Shown piece after piece: positions 45,538 to 54,161 of a stretch of 64,000 nucleotides of DNA (position 1 is the stretch's first letter; each line of letters begins with the position of its first letter). Origin of the DNA: Natrarchaeobaculum aegyptiacum (lineage in GTDB: Archaea > Halobacteriota > Halobacteria > Halobacteriales > Natrialbaceae); NCBI RefSeq assembly GCF_002156705.1, contig NZ_CP019893.1:434001-498000 (forward strand), written 5' to 3'. The notes beneath the pieces are model-generated. The model had not been told where the DNA came from, made no database searches, and saw only the letters and a program-made list of their open reading frames with translations. Position numbers and translations under genes: made by a program.

Positions 45538-46017
45538 CTACTGCTCGCCGTCGTCAGTGGCGATCGATCGACCCATGGTGAGTCGGTGGGGGTCGTACCC
45601 GCGCTTGCGGTAAAATCGCCGTGCCGACTCGTTCGCAGCCATGACCTCGAGACGGACGACATCGACTCCGCGTTCAGCGAGTGACGCTTCGACCTCCTCC
45701 AGCAGGGCCGTGCCGATGCCCTGATCCCGGTAGTCGGGATCGACGTACAGGTTCGACAGCGTTCCACGGGTTACGTCGAGTTCGAGGGCACCGCGTTCGA
45801 TCGAAAACGAGGCGAAGCCGACGACGGTCCCGTCGAGACGCGCGACGAGGAGTGCGTCCGCGGCCGCGTGTGCTGCCAGCGTCTCTCGCATGCGCTCACG
45901 GTTTTCGTCGGCACGGATCGCCGAATCGTACGCTCGCTGGCCACAAGCGAGCGACACCCACATGTCGGTAACGACCGCTACGTCCGCACTCTGGGCGGGC
46001 TCAATCTCGAGGGTCAT
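45538..46017 (-). CDS. GNAT family N-acetyltransferase
   Basis: A 159-residue acetyltransferase. The fold's core motifs are visible: LSNLYVDPDYRDQGIGTALLEEVE (about 88-111, with the Q-x-x-G-x-A acetyl-CoA loop as RDQGIGTALL) and VMAANESARRFYRKRGY (about 126-142). It is acetyl-CoA dependent; the acceptor is unknown. Its ATG overlaps the pgk stop region by 17 nt on the same strand, so it is probably cotranscribed with pgk. Confidence 0.88.
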   Translation of the reverse strand: MTLEIEPAQSADVAVVTDMWVSLACGQRAYDSAIRADENRERMRETLAAHAAADALLVARLDGTVVGFASFSIERGALELDVTRGTLSNLYVDPDYRDQGIGTALLEEVEASLAERGVDVVRLEVMAANESARRFYRKRGYDPHRLTMGRSIATDDGEQ

Positions 46018-47209
46018 CCTCGAGTGCCGTCACGGCGGGCAGCGGTTCGGCAGTGAGCATGCGGAGGGCTGCGCCGCCGCCGGTGCTGACGTGTGAGAAG
46101 CCGTCGACGCCGAGTCGGCGCAGTGCCGAAGCGGTGTCACCGCCGCCGACGATGCTCGTCGGGACGTCGGTCGCCGTCTCGTACAGTTCGCGTGTGCCAC
46201 GTTCGAACGCGTCTTCCTCGAAGACGCCGGCGGGCCCGTTCAGGATCACCGTTTCGGCGTCGGCGAGGATCCGACCGTAGTACTCGAGGGTGGACTCGCC
46301 GACGTCCATCGCGGCTTCCTCGTTGCGCGGTGGGAGAGCGTTGACGCCGAGTTCGTAGCGGTCGCCGTCGCGTTCTACCGCGACGTCCCTGGGGAGGGCG
46401 ATCTGGTCGCCGTAGGCGTCGAGCAGGTCTGCAGCGCGGTCGATCTCGTCCCAGTAGCCCTGATCGTAGATAAAGTCGGAACTCGCGTCGCCGAGGTCGA
46501 CGCCGTCGGCGATGAGAAAGACGTTGCCGACGACGCCGGCTGTGAGGACGTGGTCGGCGAGCCCCTTCTCGAGGACCGACCAGGCGACGTCGATGGAGTC
46601 GGAGACCTTGGCGCCGCCGACGACGTAGACGCGCGGGGAGCCGGTCTCCTCGATCGAGCCAAGGACGTCGAGTTCGGCTTCCATCACGCGGCCGGCGTAG
46701 CCCGGAACGATCTGGGGGAAGCCGACGAGCGACGGCTGTGAACGGTGGGCGGCGGCGAACGCGTCGTTGACGTAGGCGTCGAGCACCGGTGCCAGCCCCG
46801 TGACGAGGTGCGTCCGGGCGGCCCGATCGGGGTCGAACTCCATGTACTCCTCGCTGTAAAAGCGCGTGTTCTCGAGGACGAGACACTCGCCGTCGTCGAG
46901 CGACCTGACGGCGTCGCGTGCGGTCTCGCTGAACGTCGCGTCGACGTACTCGACCGGCTGGTCGAGCAGTTCGGCGAGGCGGGCGGCGTGGGGCTCGAGT
47001 GAGACGAACTCGTCGCCGCCCGGTCTCCCCTGATGGGCGAGAACGGCAACGCGGCCGCCCCGGTCTGTGAGTTCCGCGAGCGTGTCGACGTGGGCACGCA
47101 GTCGGGCGTCGTCGTCGAGGCCGCCGTCGTCGGCGATCGGGCTGTTGACGTCGACGCGGACACCGACGGTGGTCCCTTCGACGTCGAGGTCGTCGAGGGT
47201 CTCGATCAT
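46001..47209 (-). CDS. pgk: Phosphoglycerate kinase
   Basis: Interconverts 1,3-bisphosphoglycerate and 3-phosphoglycerate with ATP/ADP in glycolysis and gluconeogenesis. The 402-residue protein has the N-terminal substrate-binding signature VGVRVDVNSPI (about 15-25), HQGRPGG, LENTRFY (about 114-120), NDAFAAAHRSQPS, GGAKVSDSI and the nucleotide-binding NGPAGVFE and GGGDTASAL. The ATG at 47209 is followed by IETLDDLDVEG, the normal N-terminus. Confidence 0.96.
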   Translation of the reverse strand: MIETLDDLDVEGTTVGVRVDVNSPIADDGGLDDDARLRAHVDTLAELTDRGGRVAVLAHQGRPGGDEFVSLEPHAARLAELLDQPVEYVDATFSETARDAVRSLDDGECLVLENTRFYSEEYMEFDPDRAARTHLVTGLAPVLDAYVNDAFAAAHRSQPSLVGFPQIVPGYAGRVMEAELDVLGSIEETGSPRVYVVGGAKVSDSIDVAWSVLEKGLADHVLTAGVVGNVFLIADGVDLGDASSDFIYDQGYWDEIDRAADLLDAYGDQIALPRDVAVERDGDRYELGVNALPPRNEEAAMDVGESTLEYYGRILADAETVILNGPAGVFEEDAFERGTRELYETATDVPTSIVGGGDTASALRRLGVDGFSHVSTGGGAALRMLTAEPLPAVTALEDDPRD

Positions 47210-47342
47210 TGTCGGGGAGTCCACGGCGGCACCCGAAAGGTCTTTCTATCGGACGGATCAGGGGAGCCGAATGCTGTCACGGCACAGCATTTCGTCTCGA
47301 AGAACACGTCAGGGGAGAACGACCTGGTCGACGCTCGCCCCA

Positions 47343-47960
47343 TCACACCGTCCGGCAGTCGGTACAGACGAGTTGTCCGTTGGCGTCCCAGAGGTCGGTT
47401 GCGAGCGAGCCGCAGGCTTCACAGACACCCTGAGTCGAGTACTCGTCGCCGCCGTTTGGGACCATTCGGTCGTCGGGAACCTCGTCGACGGGTGCAGTCA
47501 CGGCCTCCTCGAGGGGCTGGTCCGGGCTGGTCGGTTGCTCACCCGAACCGGCTGACCGGGGTGGCGTTACGGTCGCCCGGAAGGATCCCGCGGCGGCGAT
47601 CACGTCTCGCTGTGTGACGACGCCGACCACCTCGTCGTCCGTCTCGACGACGACGTTTCGGATGTTCTGGCGGGCCATCGTCGTCGCCACGTCGGCGAGT
47701 GAGCGCGTCGGGTCGACGGTGATCACCGGGGTCGTCATGACCGCTCCGACGGTGGTTTCGGCGGGATCGTGTTCGTCGGCCACGAGTCCGAGGACGTCCC
47801 ACTCGGTGACGATACCGACCGGGTCGCTCCCGCGGACGACGAGGACGCAACTCGACCGTTCCTCACGCATGAGCCTGACGACGCCGAGGACGGTGTCCGA
47901 TTCGCTGACGCCGACGTAGTCGGCCGTCAGGACGTCCCTGACCGACAGTTCCGATTCCAT
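47343..47960 (-). CDS. CBS-domain protein with C-terminal zinc ribbon
   Basis: A 205-residue protein: two CBS repeats (about 5-60 with CVLVVRGSDPVGIVTEWDVL, and 70-125 with RNVVVETDDEVVGVVTQRDV), a flexible Pro/Ser/Glu-rich linker (about 130-170) and a zinc ribbon with CEAC (about 182-185) and CTDC (about 199-202). CBS pairs sense adenosine nucleotides, and the ribbon probably mediates binding to nucleic acid or protein. The partner is unknown. Confidence 0.85.
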   Translation of the reverse strand: MESELSVRDVLTADYVGVSESDTVLGVVRLMREERSSCVLVVRGSDPVGIVTEWDVLGLVADEHDPAETTVGAVMTTPVITVDPTRSLADVATTMARQNIRNVVVETDDEVVGVVTQRDVIAAAGSFRATVTPPRSAGSGEQPTSPDQPLEEAVTAPVDEVPDDRMVPNGGDEYSTQGVCEACGSLATDLWDANGQLVCTDCRTV

Positions 47961-48062
47961 GTGTGGGTGTTGTTCACAGACGGGCTAAAAGCTACTCCCG
48001 CCACCATTAAGCCCGTCGGCGGGGAACTATCCACGTTATACCGGTCGGCTGGTCGACGATGG

Positions 48063-48824
48063 TCAGTCCTCGAGTTCGACGCGCGTTCCGTCGGCCCGGC
48101 AGGTCTCGAGGGCGTGTTTCGCGGCGTAGCCGGCGTCGTGGGCGCTCTCGCCACGGCCGACGCCGACCTGCAGCTGGACGTCGACGGCCTCGTCGACGTG
48201 GGCGATCGCCTCCTCGTAGTCGGGTTTCTCGAGGTCGGGGCAGACGACGATGACGTTGTCGCCGCCGACGAAAAACGAGAGGCTGTCGTGGGCGTAGCGC
48301 ATGTGGCGCATGAGTTCGGCGTAGCCCTGTTCGATCTCGATGAACGTGTCGAAGGCGTTGAGCTGGTCGGTGTAGTTGCCGGTGACGTTCACGACGTCGA
48401 AGTGAGCGATCTGAACGTCGTCTGCGGTTCGGTAATCGTCGTCGATGGTCCGGCCCTCGAGACACTCACGGCGGGTCTCGTCCTGTGCGCTGCCGGCGTT
48501 CTGGAGTCGCTCGGTTGCGTCGGCGAGCGCCTGGACGGGGCTGGTCCCGGTGGCGACGCCGAGGCTGAGCGTCACCGGGTAGCGGTTGCCGATGGACTCC
48601 TGTAGGGTGGCGTGATCGTCCATCGTGAGGCCGTTCGTGACGGCGATCATGTTGTCGAAACGCGTGAAAAAGGTGTAGCCGCCGCGGTTCCCAACGAACT
48701 GGGAGATGTCGGCGTAGAGTCGAGATTGCATCGTCTGGAGGTCAGCCTCACGTCGCGGCTCCGGCGTCACCGTCCACGGCCCGTAGTTGTCGATCTGAAC
48801 GAGCGTCACCTGCGTGTTAGTCAC
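48063..48824 (-). CDS. arfA: GTP cyclohydrolase III
   Basis: Opens the imidazole ring of GTP to give 2-amino-5-formylamino-6-ribosylamino-pyrimidinone phosphate, the first step of archaeal riboflavin and F420 synthesis. The 253-residue protein matches the family: VTLVQIDNYGPWTVTPEPRREADLQTMQ at the start, FFTRFDNMIAVTNG and SFFVGGDNVIVVCPDL (a nucleotidyl-cyclase-like GGD turn). GTG at 48824 is used, since no ATG lies close and this gives the typical N-terminus TNTQVTLVQIDNYG. The product feeds ArfC encoded at 16520-17182 after ArfB acts. Confidence 0.93.
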   Translation of the reverse strand: MTNTQVTLVQIDNYGPWTVTPEPRREADLQTMQSRLYADISQFVGNRGGYTFFTRFDNMIAVTNGLTMDDHATLQESIGNRYPVTLSLGVATGTSPVQALADATERLQNAGSAQDETRRECLEGRTIDDDYRTADDVQIAHFDVVNVTGNYTDQLNAFDTFIEIEQGYAELMRHMRYAHDSLSFFVGGDNVIVVCPDLEKPDYEEAIAHVDEAVDVQLQVGVGRGESAHDAGYAAKHALETCRADGTRVELED

Positions 48825-48942
48825 GGTGATCGGACCTTTCGAACGCCGTCGTATAAGTGATACGCAATCCAGATTCGTGACGCTCGACGTAACGCGCGTG
48901 CTCACGCCACGACGGGCACGAGAAGAGTGTCTGCGAACCGGC

Positions 48943-49269
48943 TCAGGCGTGTTTCTTCTCGGGGTTCGCGCCCTTTGGGTGGTAGTCCCAGAAGTCCCCT
49001 TCGCGCATGGCCGCTCCGACCGCCTTGTGCATGTCCAGAATCGTCTCGAACTCCTCGTCGTCGATGTACTCGAAGATGTCGCTCATTGCCACGACTTTCT
49101 GGTGGTTGATCCGGATTGGATCGTCGCCGTGTTCCTCGACGAATTCGACAACGTCCATCGGAAAGTCTTCCGCTTCGTCGACCTTGTCGGCGATGATCCG
49201 CATATCGAACTTGCGCATCCCTTCGCTCCCCTGCTCGCCGTCTGGATCGTGTGGCCAGTCCGAACTCAT
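48943..49269 (-). CDS. DUF5785 family haloarchaeal protein
   Basis: A 108-residue protein of the conserved haloarchaeal DUF5785 group. It begins SSDWPHDPDGEQGSEGMRKFDMRIIADKV and is mostly helical, with FPMDVVEFVEEHGDDPIRINHQKVVAMSDIFEYI in the centre. The function is unknown; it could be an RNA-binding or ribosome-related factor only by guess, so none is assigned. The ATG at 49269 is nine codons inside a longer frame and starts the conserved block. Confidence 0.78.
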   Translation of the reverse strand: MSSDWPHDPDGEQGSEGMRKFDMRIIADKVDEAEDFPMDVVEFVEEHGDDPIRINHQKVVAMSDIFEYIDDEEFETILDMHKAVGAAMREGDFWDYHPKGANPEKKHA

Positions 49270-49365
49270 ATGCTGATCTGTGCAGGGGTCTTGCAAAAGG
49301 GTTACTCTTGGCCCCCGACGTCGGTCGCCCCGCCCCCACGTGACGACCGTCCCGACGGAACCAGC

Positions 49366-49641
49366 TCAGAAGTCCAGATACTGTGACTCCCACTCGCGTC
49401 TGGCCTCGAGTTCGCGTCGACCTCGGCGCGTCAGCGTGTAGACGTTGGTCCGGCGGTCGCGCGTCCCCTTCTCGACCAGGCCCTTGTCGACGAGCGTGTC
49501 GAGGTTCGGGTAGAGTCGGCCGTGGTGAATCTCCGACTCGTAGTACTCCTCGAGTTCTTCCTTGACGGCCAGCCCGTGTGGTTCCTCCTCGCCAGCGATC
49601 ACCGTCAGCAGGTCTCGTTGAAATCCAGTCAGGTCGTACAT
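49366..49641 (-). CDS. PadR family transcription regulator
   Basis: A 91-residue winged-helix protein of the PadR family: TGFQRDLLTVIAGEEEPHGLAVKEELEEYYESEIHHGRLYPNLDTLVDKGLVEKGTRDRRTNVYTLTRRG contains the characteristic G-x-LYPxLxxL helix and the winged T-x-x-G strand. No C-terminal dimerisation domain beyond the short helix is present, as in small archaeal PadRs. A 7-bp inverted repeat 50-80 nt upstream may be its own operator. Confidence 0.88.
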   Translation of the reverse strand: MYDLTGFQRDLLTVIAGEEEPHGLAVKEELEEYYESEIHHGRLYPNLDTLVDKGLVEKGTRDRRTNVYTLTRRGRRELEARREWESQYLDF

Positions 49642-49692
49642 TGGAGAGTTCCCAGCCAGTATACGTGTCGAACTCGCATAAGAATACCGGGT

Positions 49693-49723
49693 TAGTATGG
49701 ATCATCTCCGCAGTTTCATACTA
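49693..49723. promoter_or_regulatory. Candidate PadR operator
   Basis: tagtatg (49693-49699) and catacta (49717-49723) are perfect inverted 7-mers, 52-82 nt upstream of the PadR start. A related sequence, agtatac, lies at 49654-49660. PadR proteins often repress themselves, so this is a plausible but untested site. Confidence 0.35.
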
Positions 49724-49831
49724 TACAGTGCTGCGATGGCCGGTCCCGAAACTTCGAATGCTGACATAATCTGGGCCGAGCTTTTGAAACTGATGCTACA
49801 CATCGAACGGGTAAGAGCTCGAACGCGGTGG

Positions 49832-50710
49832 TCACCCGTCGGAATCCGGGCCGCGGTTCGCCCAGTCGCCGTAGAGGTACGACCGTTCGTATCCGGAACC
49901 GGTGACGGCCTCGCCGACGATCACCAGTGCCGAGGCGCGATAGCCGGCCTCCTCGACGCGGTCGGCGATCGTCTCGATCGTCCCGAGGATGACGTCTTCG
50001 TCCGGCCACGAGGCGTGATAGACCACGGCGACCGGGAGGTCGGGATCGTGACCGTCCGCGAGCAGGCGGTCCATCGTCTCCCGGACGGCGTGGGTGCCGA
50101 GGTAGAGGCAGGTCGTGACGTCCCCCATCCCGACGAACTCTGAGACGTGGTCCTCCTCGGGAGTCAGCGTCTTGCCCTGTGGCCGCGTGAACGCGACGTG
50201 ATTGGCGAGTTCGTTCAGCGTCAACTGCGTGCGGAGCGTCGCACTCGCGGCGAACGCCGACGTGACGCCGGGGACGAGATAGGTGGGAATACCCTCGTGC
50301 TCGAGGGCGTCCATCTGCTCGAGTGCGGCCCCGTAGATCGCTGGGTCGCCGCTGTGGAGGCGAACGACGTTCTGTCCGTCCTCGTAGGCGTCGCGCATGA
50401 GCGGGATCAGTTCCTCGAGATCCTTGCCAACCGAATTGACCAGCTCGGCGTGAGCGCAGTAGGCCTCGAGCACCTCGCTGTTGACCAGCGAGCCGGCGTG
50501 GACGACCAGATCCGCCTCCTCGAGCAGTTCCTTCCCGGCGACGGTCAGCAGCCGTGGGTTACCCGGCCCGGCACCGACGAAAGGAATTCCCTCCTGATGG
50601 TCGCCGGCGCTGTGCTCGAAAATTCGATCGTCGAGATCCTCACGGCGGCGTTCGCCCTGTGCATCGATGGCCGCCTGCGGGTCGCCTGCGGCCTCGTCGG
50701 AATCAGTCAC
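49832..50710 (-). CDS. cbiF: Precorrin-4/cobalt-precorrin-4 methyltransferase
   Basis: An S-adenosylmethionine-dependent corrin C-11 methyltransferase. The 292-residue protein shows the family signature GIPFVGAGPGNPRLLTVAGKELLEEADLVVHAGSLV (about 42-76), HSGDPAIYGA and the CbiF segment VGDVTTCLYLGTHA-like (GMGDVTTCLYLGTHAV, about 200-215). A haloarchaeal N-terminal extension of about 40 residues precedes the domain. GTG at 50710 is used because it overlaps the cbiL stop by 8 nt. It is the last gene of cbiT-cbiL-cbiF. Confidence 0.92.
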   Translation of the reverse strand: MTDSDEAAGDPQAAIDAQGERRREDLDDRIFEHSAGDHQEGIPFVGAGPGNPRLLTVAGKELLEEADLVVHAGSLVNSEVLEAYCAHAELVNSVGKDLEELIPLMRDAYEDGQNVVRLHSGDPAIYGAALEQMDALEHEGIPTYLVPGVTSAFAASATLRTQLTLNELANHVAFTRPQGKTLTPEEDHVSEFVGMGDVTTCLYLGTHAVRETMDRLLADGHDPDLPVAVVYHASWPDEDVILGTIETIADRVEEAGYRASALVIVGEAVTGSGYERSYLYGDWANRGPDSDG

Positions 50711-51548
50711 GGTAGTACCCTCCACAGTCGCCACCCTCACAGCCCTCCGCTCGCTCGACGTCGAGCAGCTTCCCCCCGTCGGCGAGGGGTCCGTTTTCGG
50801 CATCGACCGTCTCAGCATCGCTCGACTCACTCGACCCACTCGAGTCACCCCCGTCCCCGGCCGCTCGCTCGAAGACGGCCGTCGCCGACTCGATCTCGAG
50901 GGCTTCCTTCTCGGCGTAGGCGAGCGTGTAGTAGTCGCGTTCCTCGACCTCGGATGGATCGTCGGTCACTACTGTCTCGCCCTGTTCCATGAACAGCCGA
51001 CGGCCGAAGCGGACCTCGTAGCCCGCCTCGACGAGCCCCTCGTGGGTGGCCGGTGCATCGGTGACCTTGAAGAGGATCATCCGATCGGGGCCGGTCGGAC
51101 TGGCACCGTCTGCCGCTTCTCGCAGCGCGAGACCGGCACCGGCTTCGACCTCGACGTCCAGTGCCGTCGCGAACGCCGTCATCGCGCTCACGCCGGGGAC
51201 GATCTCGAGGTCGACGTCCGGGTGAAACGCGCGGAGCGTCCGTCTGAGGTGCCCGAACGTCGAGTAGACGTTCGGATCGCCGAGCGTGACGAACGCGACG
51301 TCGCCCTCGCGGGCCCGTGGGGCGACCTCCGCGGCCGCCTCCTTCCATGCTGTCCGCAGTTTCTCCTCGTCTCTGGTCATCGGGAAGTCCAGATCGCCGA
51401 TCTTCGACTCCGGGACGTGCTCGAGGGCAACGCTCCGGGAGAGGCGACCGGGAGAGTAGACCACGTCTGCCTCCTCGAGCACGCGCTTCCCGCGGACGGT
51501 AACGAGGTCCGCCTCGCCGGGGCCGAGACCGACGCCGTAGAGAGTCAT
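50703..51548 (-). CDS. cbiL: Cobalt-factor II / precorrin-2 C20-methyltransferase
   Basis: Methylates C-20 of the corrin precursor. The 281-residue protein has the SAM-binding motif YGVGLGPGEADLVTVRGKRVLEEADVVYSPGR (about 4-34) and FVTLGDPNVYSTFGHLRR (about 86-103), typical of CbiL. The C-terminal 50 residues are Ser/Asp/Glu-rich and end in a CEGGDCGGYYRD tail with two cysteines. It overlaps cbiT by 4 nt at its start and cbiF by 8 nt at its end. Confidence 0.92.
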   Translation of the reverse strand: MTLYGVGLGPGEADLVTVRGKRVLEEADVVYSPGRLSRSVALEHVPESKIGDLDFPMTRDEEKLRTAWKEAAAEVAPRAREGDVAFVTLGDPNVYSTFGHLRRTLRAFHPDVDLEIVPGVSAMTAFATALDVEVEAGAGLALREAADGASPTGPDRMILFKVTDAPATHEGLVEAGYEVRFGRRLFMEQGETVVTDDPSEVEERDYYTLAYAEKEALEIESATAVFERAAGDGGDSSGSSESSDAETVDAENGPLADGGKLLDVERAEGCEGGDCGGYYRD

Positions 51549-52132
51549 CTGGCCACCTCCCCGGCGTCTGCGCGGACCGATTGCTCCGAGGCGCTCCCGA
51601 CCAGCATATAGACGGGGTTGTCCGAATCGAAACTCGTCGCGCCCGCGAGTTCGTAGCCGTGGCTCACCTGGAACTGGACGACCTCCTCGAGAATCCCGCG
51701 CTCGCGGAACGCCGTTGCAGCACGGCCAGCGACCTCGAGTCTCGAGACGTTCATCACGATCCGATCGACGCCGGTCTCGACGGCGTGGTCGAGAACGGCA
51801 TCGAAGTTGCGGCTCCCCCCGAGAAAGAGTGCGTCGGCGTCGTCGGGCAGTCCATCGGGTGCTTCGGCGTGTCGCACTTCGACGTCGGCCCGGATCGTCT
51901 CCTCGTTGGCCGAGAGGTTCTTCTCGGTCGTCTCGAGCCGTTCGGGCTTGCGCTCGACGGCTGTCACCCGCCCTGCTTGCTGGGCGGATTCGATGGTGAC
52001 AGCACCGGTACAGGATCCGACCTCGACGAAGTGGTCCTCGGCCGTGAGGGCGAGTTTCGACTGGACCACCGCCCGGACCTCCGGTTTCGTCGGCCCGGCC
52101 TTCGCATCGTGTGGTAACGCGATCGGCGACAT
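51545..52132 (-). CDS. cbiT: Cobalt-precorrin-6B C15-methyltransferase/decarboxylase
   Basis: A 195-residue SAM-dependent enzyme of the CbiT type. Motif I is FVEVGSCTGAVTIESAQQ (about 35-52), followed by VTAVERKPERLETTEKNL (motif II) and DADALFLGGSRNFDAVL (about 99-115), where CbiT residues shape the corrin pocket. The start at 52132 is preceded by a 70-bp spacer. It is the first gene of a three-gene cobalamin operon; the gene order cbiT-cbiL-cbiF lacks cbiE, cbiG, cbiH, cbiC, which must be elsewhere. Confidence 0.9.
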   Translation of the reverse strand: MSPIALPHDAKAGPTKPEVRAVVQSKLALTAEDHFVEVGSCTGAVTIESAQQAGRVTAVERKPERLETTEKNLSANEETIRADVEVRHAEAPDGLPDDADALFLGGSRNFDAVLDHAVETGVDRIVMNVSRLEVAGRAATAFRERGILEEVVQFQVSHGYELAGATSFDSDNPVYMLVGSASEQSVRADAGEVAR

Positions 52133-52217
52133 TGTCCGGCCCAACAGCGGCCGCCCCTAAAACAATTTTGTTTGGAATAGGGCAATCAGCCTTGTGTTGG
52201 TCGCCGACGGGCCGGCA

Positions 52218-54077
52218 TCAGTAAGCGAAGAGTCGCCAGAACAGCTCTCCGGGACCCGGTGGACCGACTTCCTCGGGTCGCTCGACGTCGACGTCGACCT
52301 CGTAGTCCAGCTCGAGGTGTGCGTCGTGAGTCGGTTCGTGGTCGCCATCGGAGTCGTCGCCGGGTGGTTCGTTGCTGGCGTCTGGCTCTCTGTCCGCAGA
52401 TTCGTCGGTAGCGTCTGGCTGCCTGTCCGTAGACTCGTCGTCGGCCACAGCCGCTGTGACTCCGTCGAACGACGATTCGTTCACCTGTTCTCCGGTCGTG
52501 ACACCGGTTTCGACGCCGTCAATTTCGTCGGCTGACTCGACCTCGGCCCAGTCGGTCACGGCGAATCGGAACTCCCCGTCGACCAGTACGTTTCGTTCGG
52601 TGTCGACCGTCATCGTCACGGACGCCTCGTGAACCTCGGGCTCGTCGAATCTCTCGTCGAGTTCTCCCCCGGCCAGGGCAGCGGAGACGTCGTCCGGGTC
52701 CTCGAGTTCGAGCACGAGTTCGTCGTCGGTCGCGTCACGTATCGTCCAGTCGTGTTCGGCAGGGTCGGGTTCGCCCACTCTCGCCGACGACTCGGACCAC
52801 TGTTCGCTCTCTTCCCACACGAGATAGCCGGGCACTGCGATCGCTTCCGATCCGGAGCCGTCGAACGGACCGCCGAAATTCCCGTAGCTGACGGCGCTGG
52901 TGAGGTAGGTCACCGGACCGTCCTCGCCGGAGACGCTCTTCAGCTGGCGATCCGACCGATCGATATGCGTCTCGATCACGGTGCCGCCGTCACCGACGTC
53001 GCTGTATCGGTAGACGTGATCGGACCGATCTGTGTTCTCCAGCGCCGTCGCGTAGATCCCGTTCGGATCGTCCGGCAGCGGCTCGGGTTCCGCGTCCACG
53101 GGCCGTATCTCACCTGCTCGAACGAGCCCGGCGGTCGTGACGAGGGACGTAACGAGCAGGAAGGCCACAGCTAGCTGTGCGACCGGCACCGACGGCGGTC
53201 GCCAGGAGCCTCGTGCGCCCGTCGCGTCGAATCGACCCGCGGCCAGCGCGACCGACGCCGCGAGCCACGCCGCAGAGCCGAACACGAGAACCAGCCCGCT
53301 TCCCGCAAGCGGAAGGACGACGCCTTCTATCGACCCGAACTCCGTTCCGTTCGGGACGGTCACCTCGAGCCACACGAATGTACCCACCAGCGTCGCCGCG
53401 AGAAACACGACGTACCCGAGGTGCAACGCGAAGGGGCGAGCGAGCGCTCGAGGGGTACCCACCGTCGTCTCGAGGGCCTCGCGTAATCCGGTCCGGGCGC
53501 TCGCTCCGTCTGCGACACGGACGACCGCTACTGCGGGGACTGCCCAGGCGACGAGCGTTCCGAACGCCAGTCCCAGAAAGGCCCCGTAGACGACCACGTG
53601 CGGAGCGAGCAGGTCGCCGCGTCCGAGCAAGTAGAGCCCGTATCGGATCGGTGTGTCGATTAGCACGAAAAGGGCGACGCCGGCCACGACGGCCAGCGCG
53701 TGGCCACCGACGGCGACCGCGAGCAGGGAACGGCCACGGCTCCGAACTTGCTCGAGCCACTCACGTTGGTCCGGCTCGCTGGCTTCGTCGGTGTCGGCCT
53801 CGTTGCCGTCGTTTCGCCCGTCACTCTTGCCCGGTCCGTCAGCCGCATTCACCTCCCGCAGTGCGGGGACGACCGCCCCCAGACAAAGGGTAGCGAAAAT
53901 CGGCGGCACGAGGATCGGAAGGACGTACGACCAGACGGACTCGACGAACGGTCCCACCGCGACGGCAAGCAGGATCCGGCTCAGCCCCTCGAGCAACACG
54001 ACGATGGCCGCGACGGCGACGAGCCGGTCCGTCCTCGCCGCTGGGAGCGAAAGCGAGAGCCCATCGGGGAGATCCAT
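52218..54077 (-). CDS. Large haloarchaeal membrane protein with C-terminal lipoprotein-like domain
   Basis: A 619-residue protein with two parts. Residues 1-315 contain about seven hydrophobic spans (for example LVAVAAIVVLLEGLSRILLAVAVGPF, and VVVYGAFLGLAFGTLVAWAVPAV). From about 320 on, a soluble domain begins after one more hydrophobic stretch (VAQLAVAFLLVTSLVTTAGLV). It includes SVSGEDGPVTYLTSAVSYGN and VTMTVDTERNVLVDGEFRFAVTDW, which recalls beta-rich extracellular domains of haloarchaeal surface proteins. A very acidic linker precedes the C-terminus, which ends in ERPEEVGPPGPGELFWRLFAY. A shortened copy of the two ends occurs at 55182-55452. Function unknown. Confidence 0.75.
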   Translation of the reverse strand: MDLPDGLSLSLPAARTDRLVAVAAIVVLLEGLSRILLAVAVGPFVESVWSYVLPILVPPIFATLCLGAVVPALREVNAADGPGKSDGRNDGNEADTDEASEPDQREWLEQVRSRGRSLLAVAVGGHALAVVAGVALFVLIDTPIRYGLYLLGRGDLLAPHVVVYGAFLGLAFGTLVAWAVPAVAVVRVADGASARTGLREALETTVGTPRALARPFALHLGYVVFLAATLVGTFVWLEVTVPNGTEFGSIEGVVLPLAGSGLVLVFGSAAWLAASVALAAGRFDATGARGSWRPPSVPVAQLAVAFLLVTSLVTTAGLVRAGEIRPVDAEPEPLPDDPNGIYATALENTDRSDHVYRYSDVGDGGTVIETHIDRSDRQLKSVSGEDGPVTYLTSAVSYGNFGGPFDGSGSEAIAVPGYLVWEESEQWSESSARVGEPDPAEHDWTIRDATDDELVLELEDPDDVSAALAGGELDERFDEPEVHEASVTMTVDTERNVLVDGEFRFAVTDWAEVESADEIDGVETGVTTGEQVNESSFDGVTAAVADDESTDRQPDATDESADREPDASNEPPGDDSDGDHEPTHDAHLELDYEVDVDVERPEEVGPPGPGELFWRLFAY

Positions 54078-54161
54078 ACCTTCGTCTCGACACACTGGAG
54101 CGATAAAATTTGCCGTTCGGGTCCCGGATAGACGGCCAGCAGCGCTGTCGCGACGATCGGG

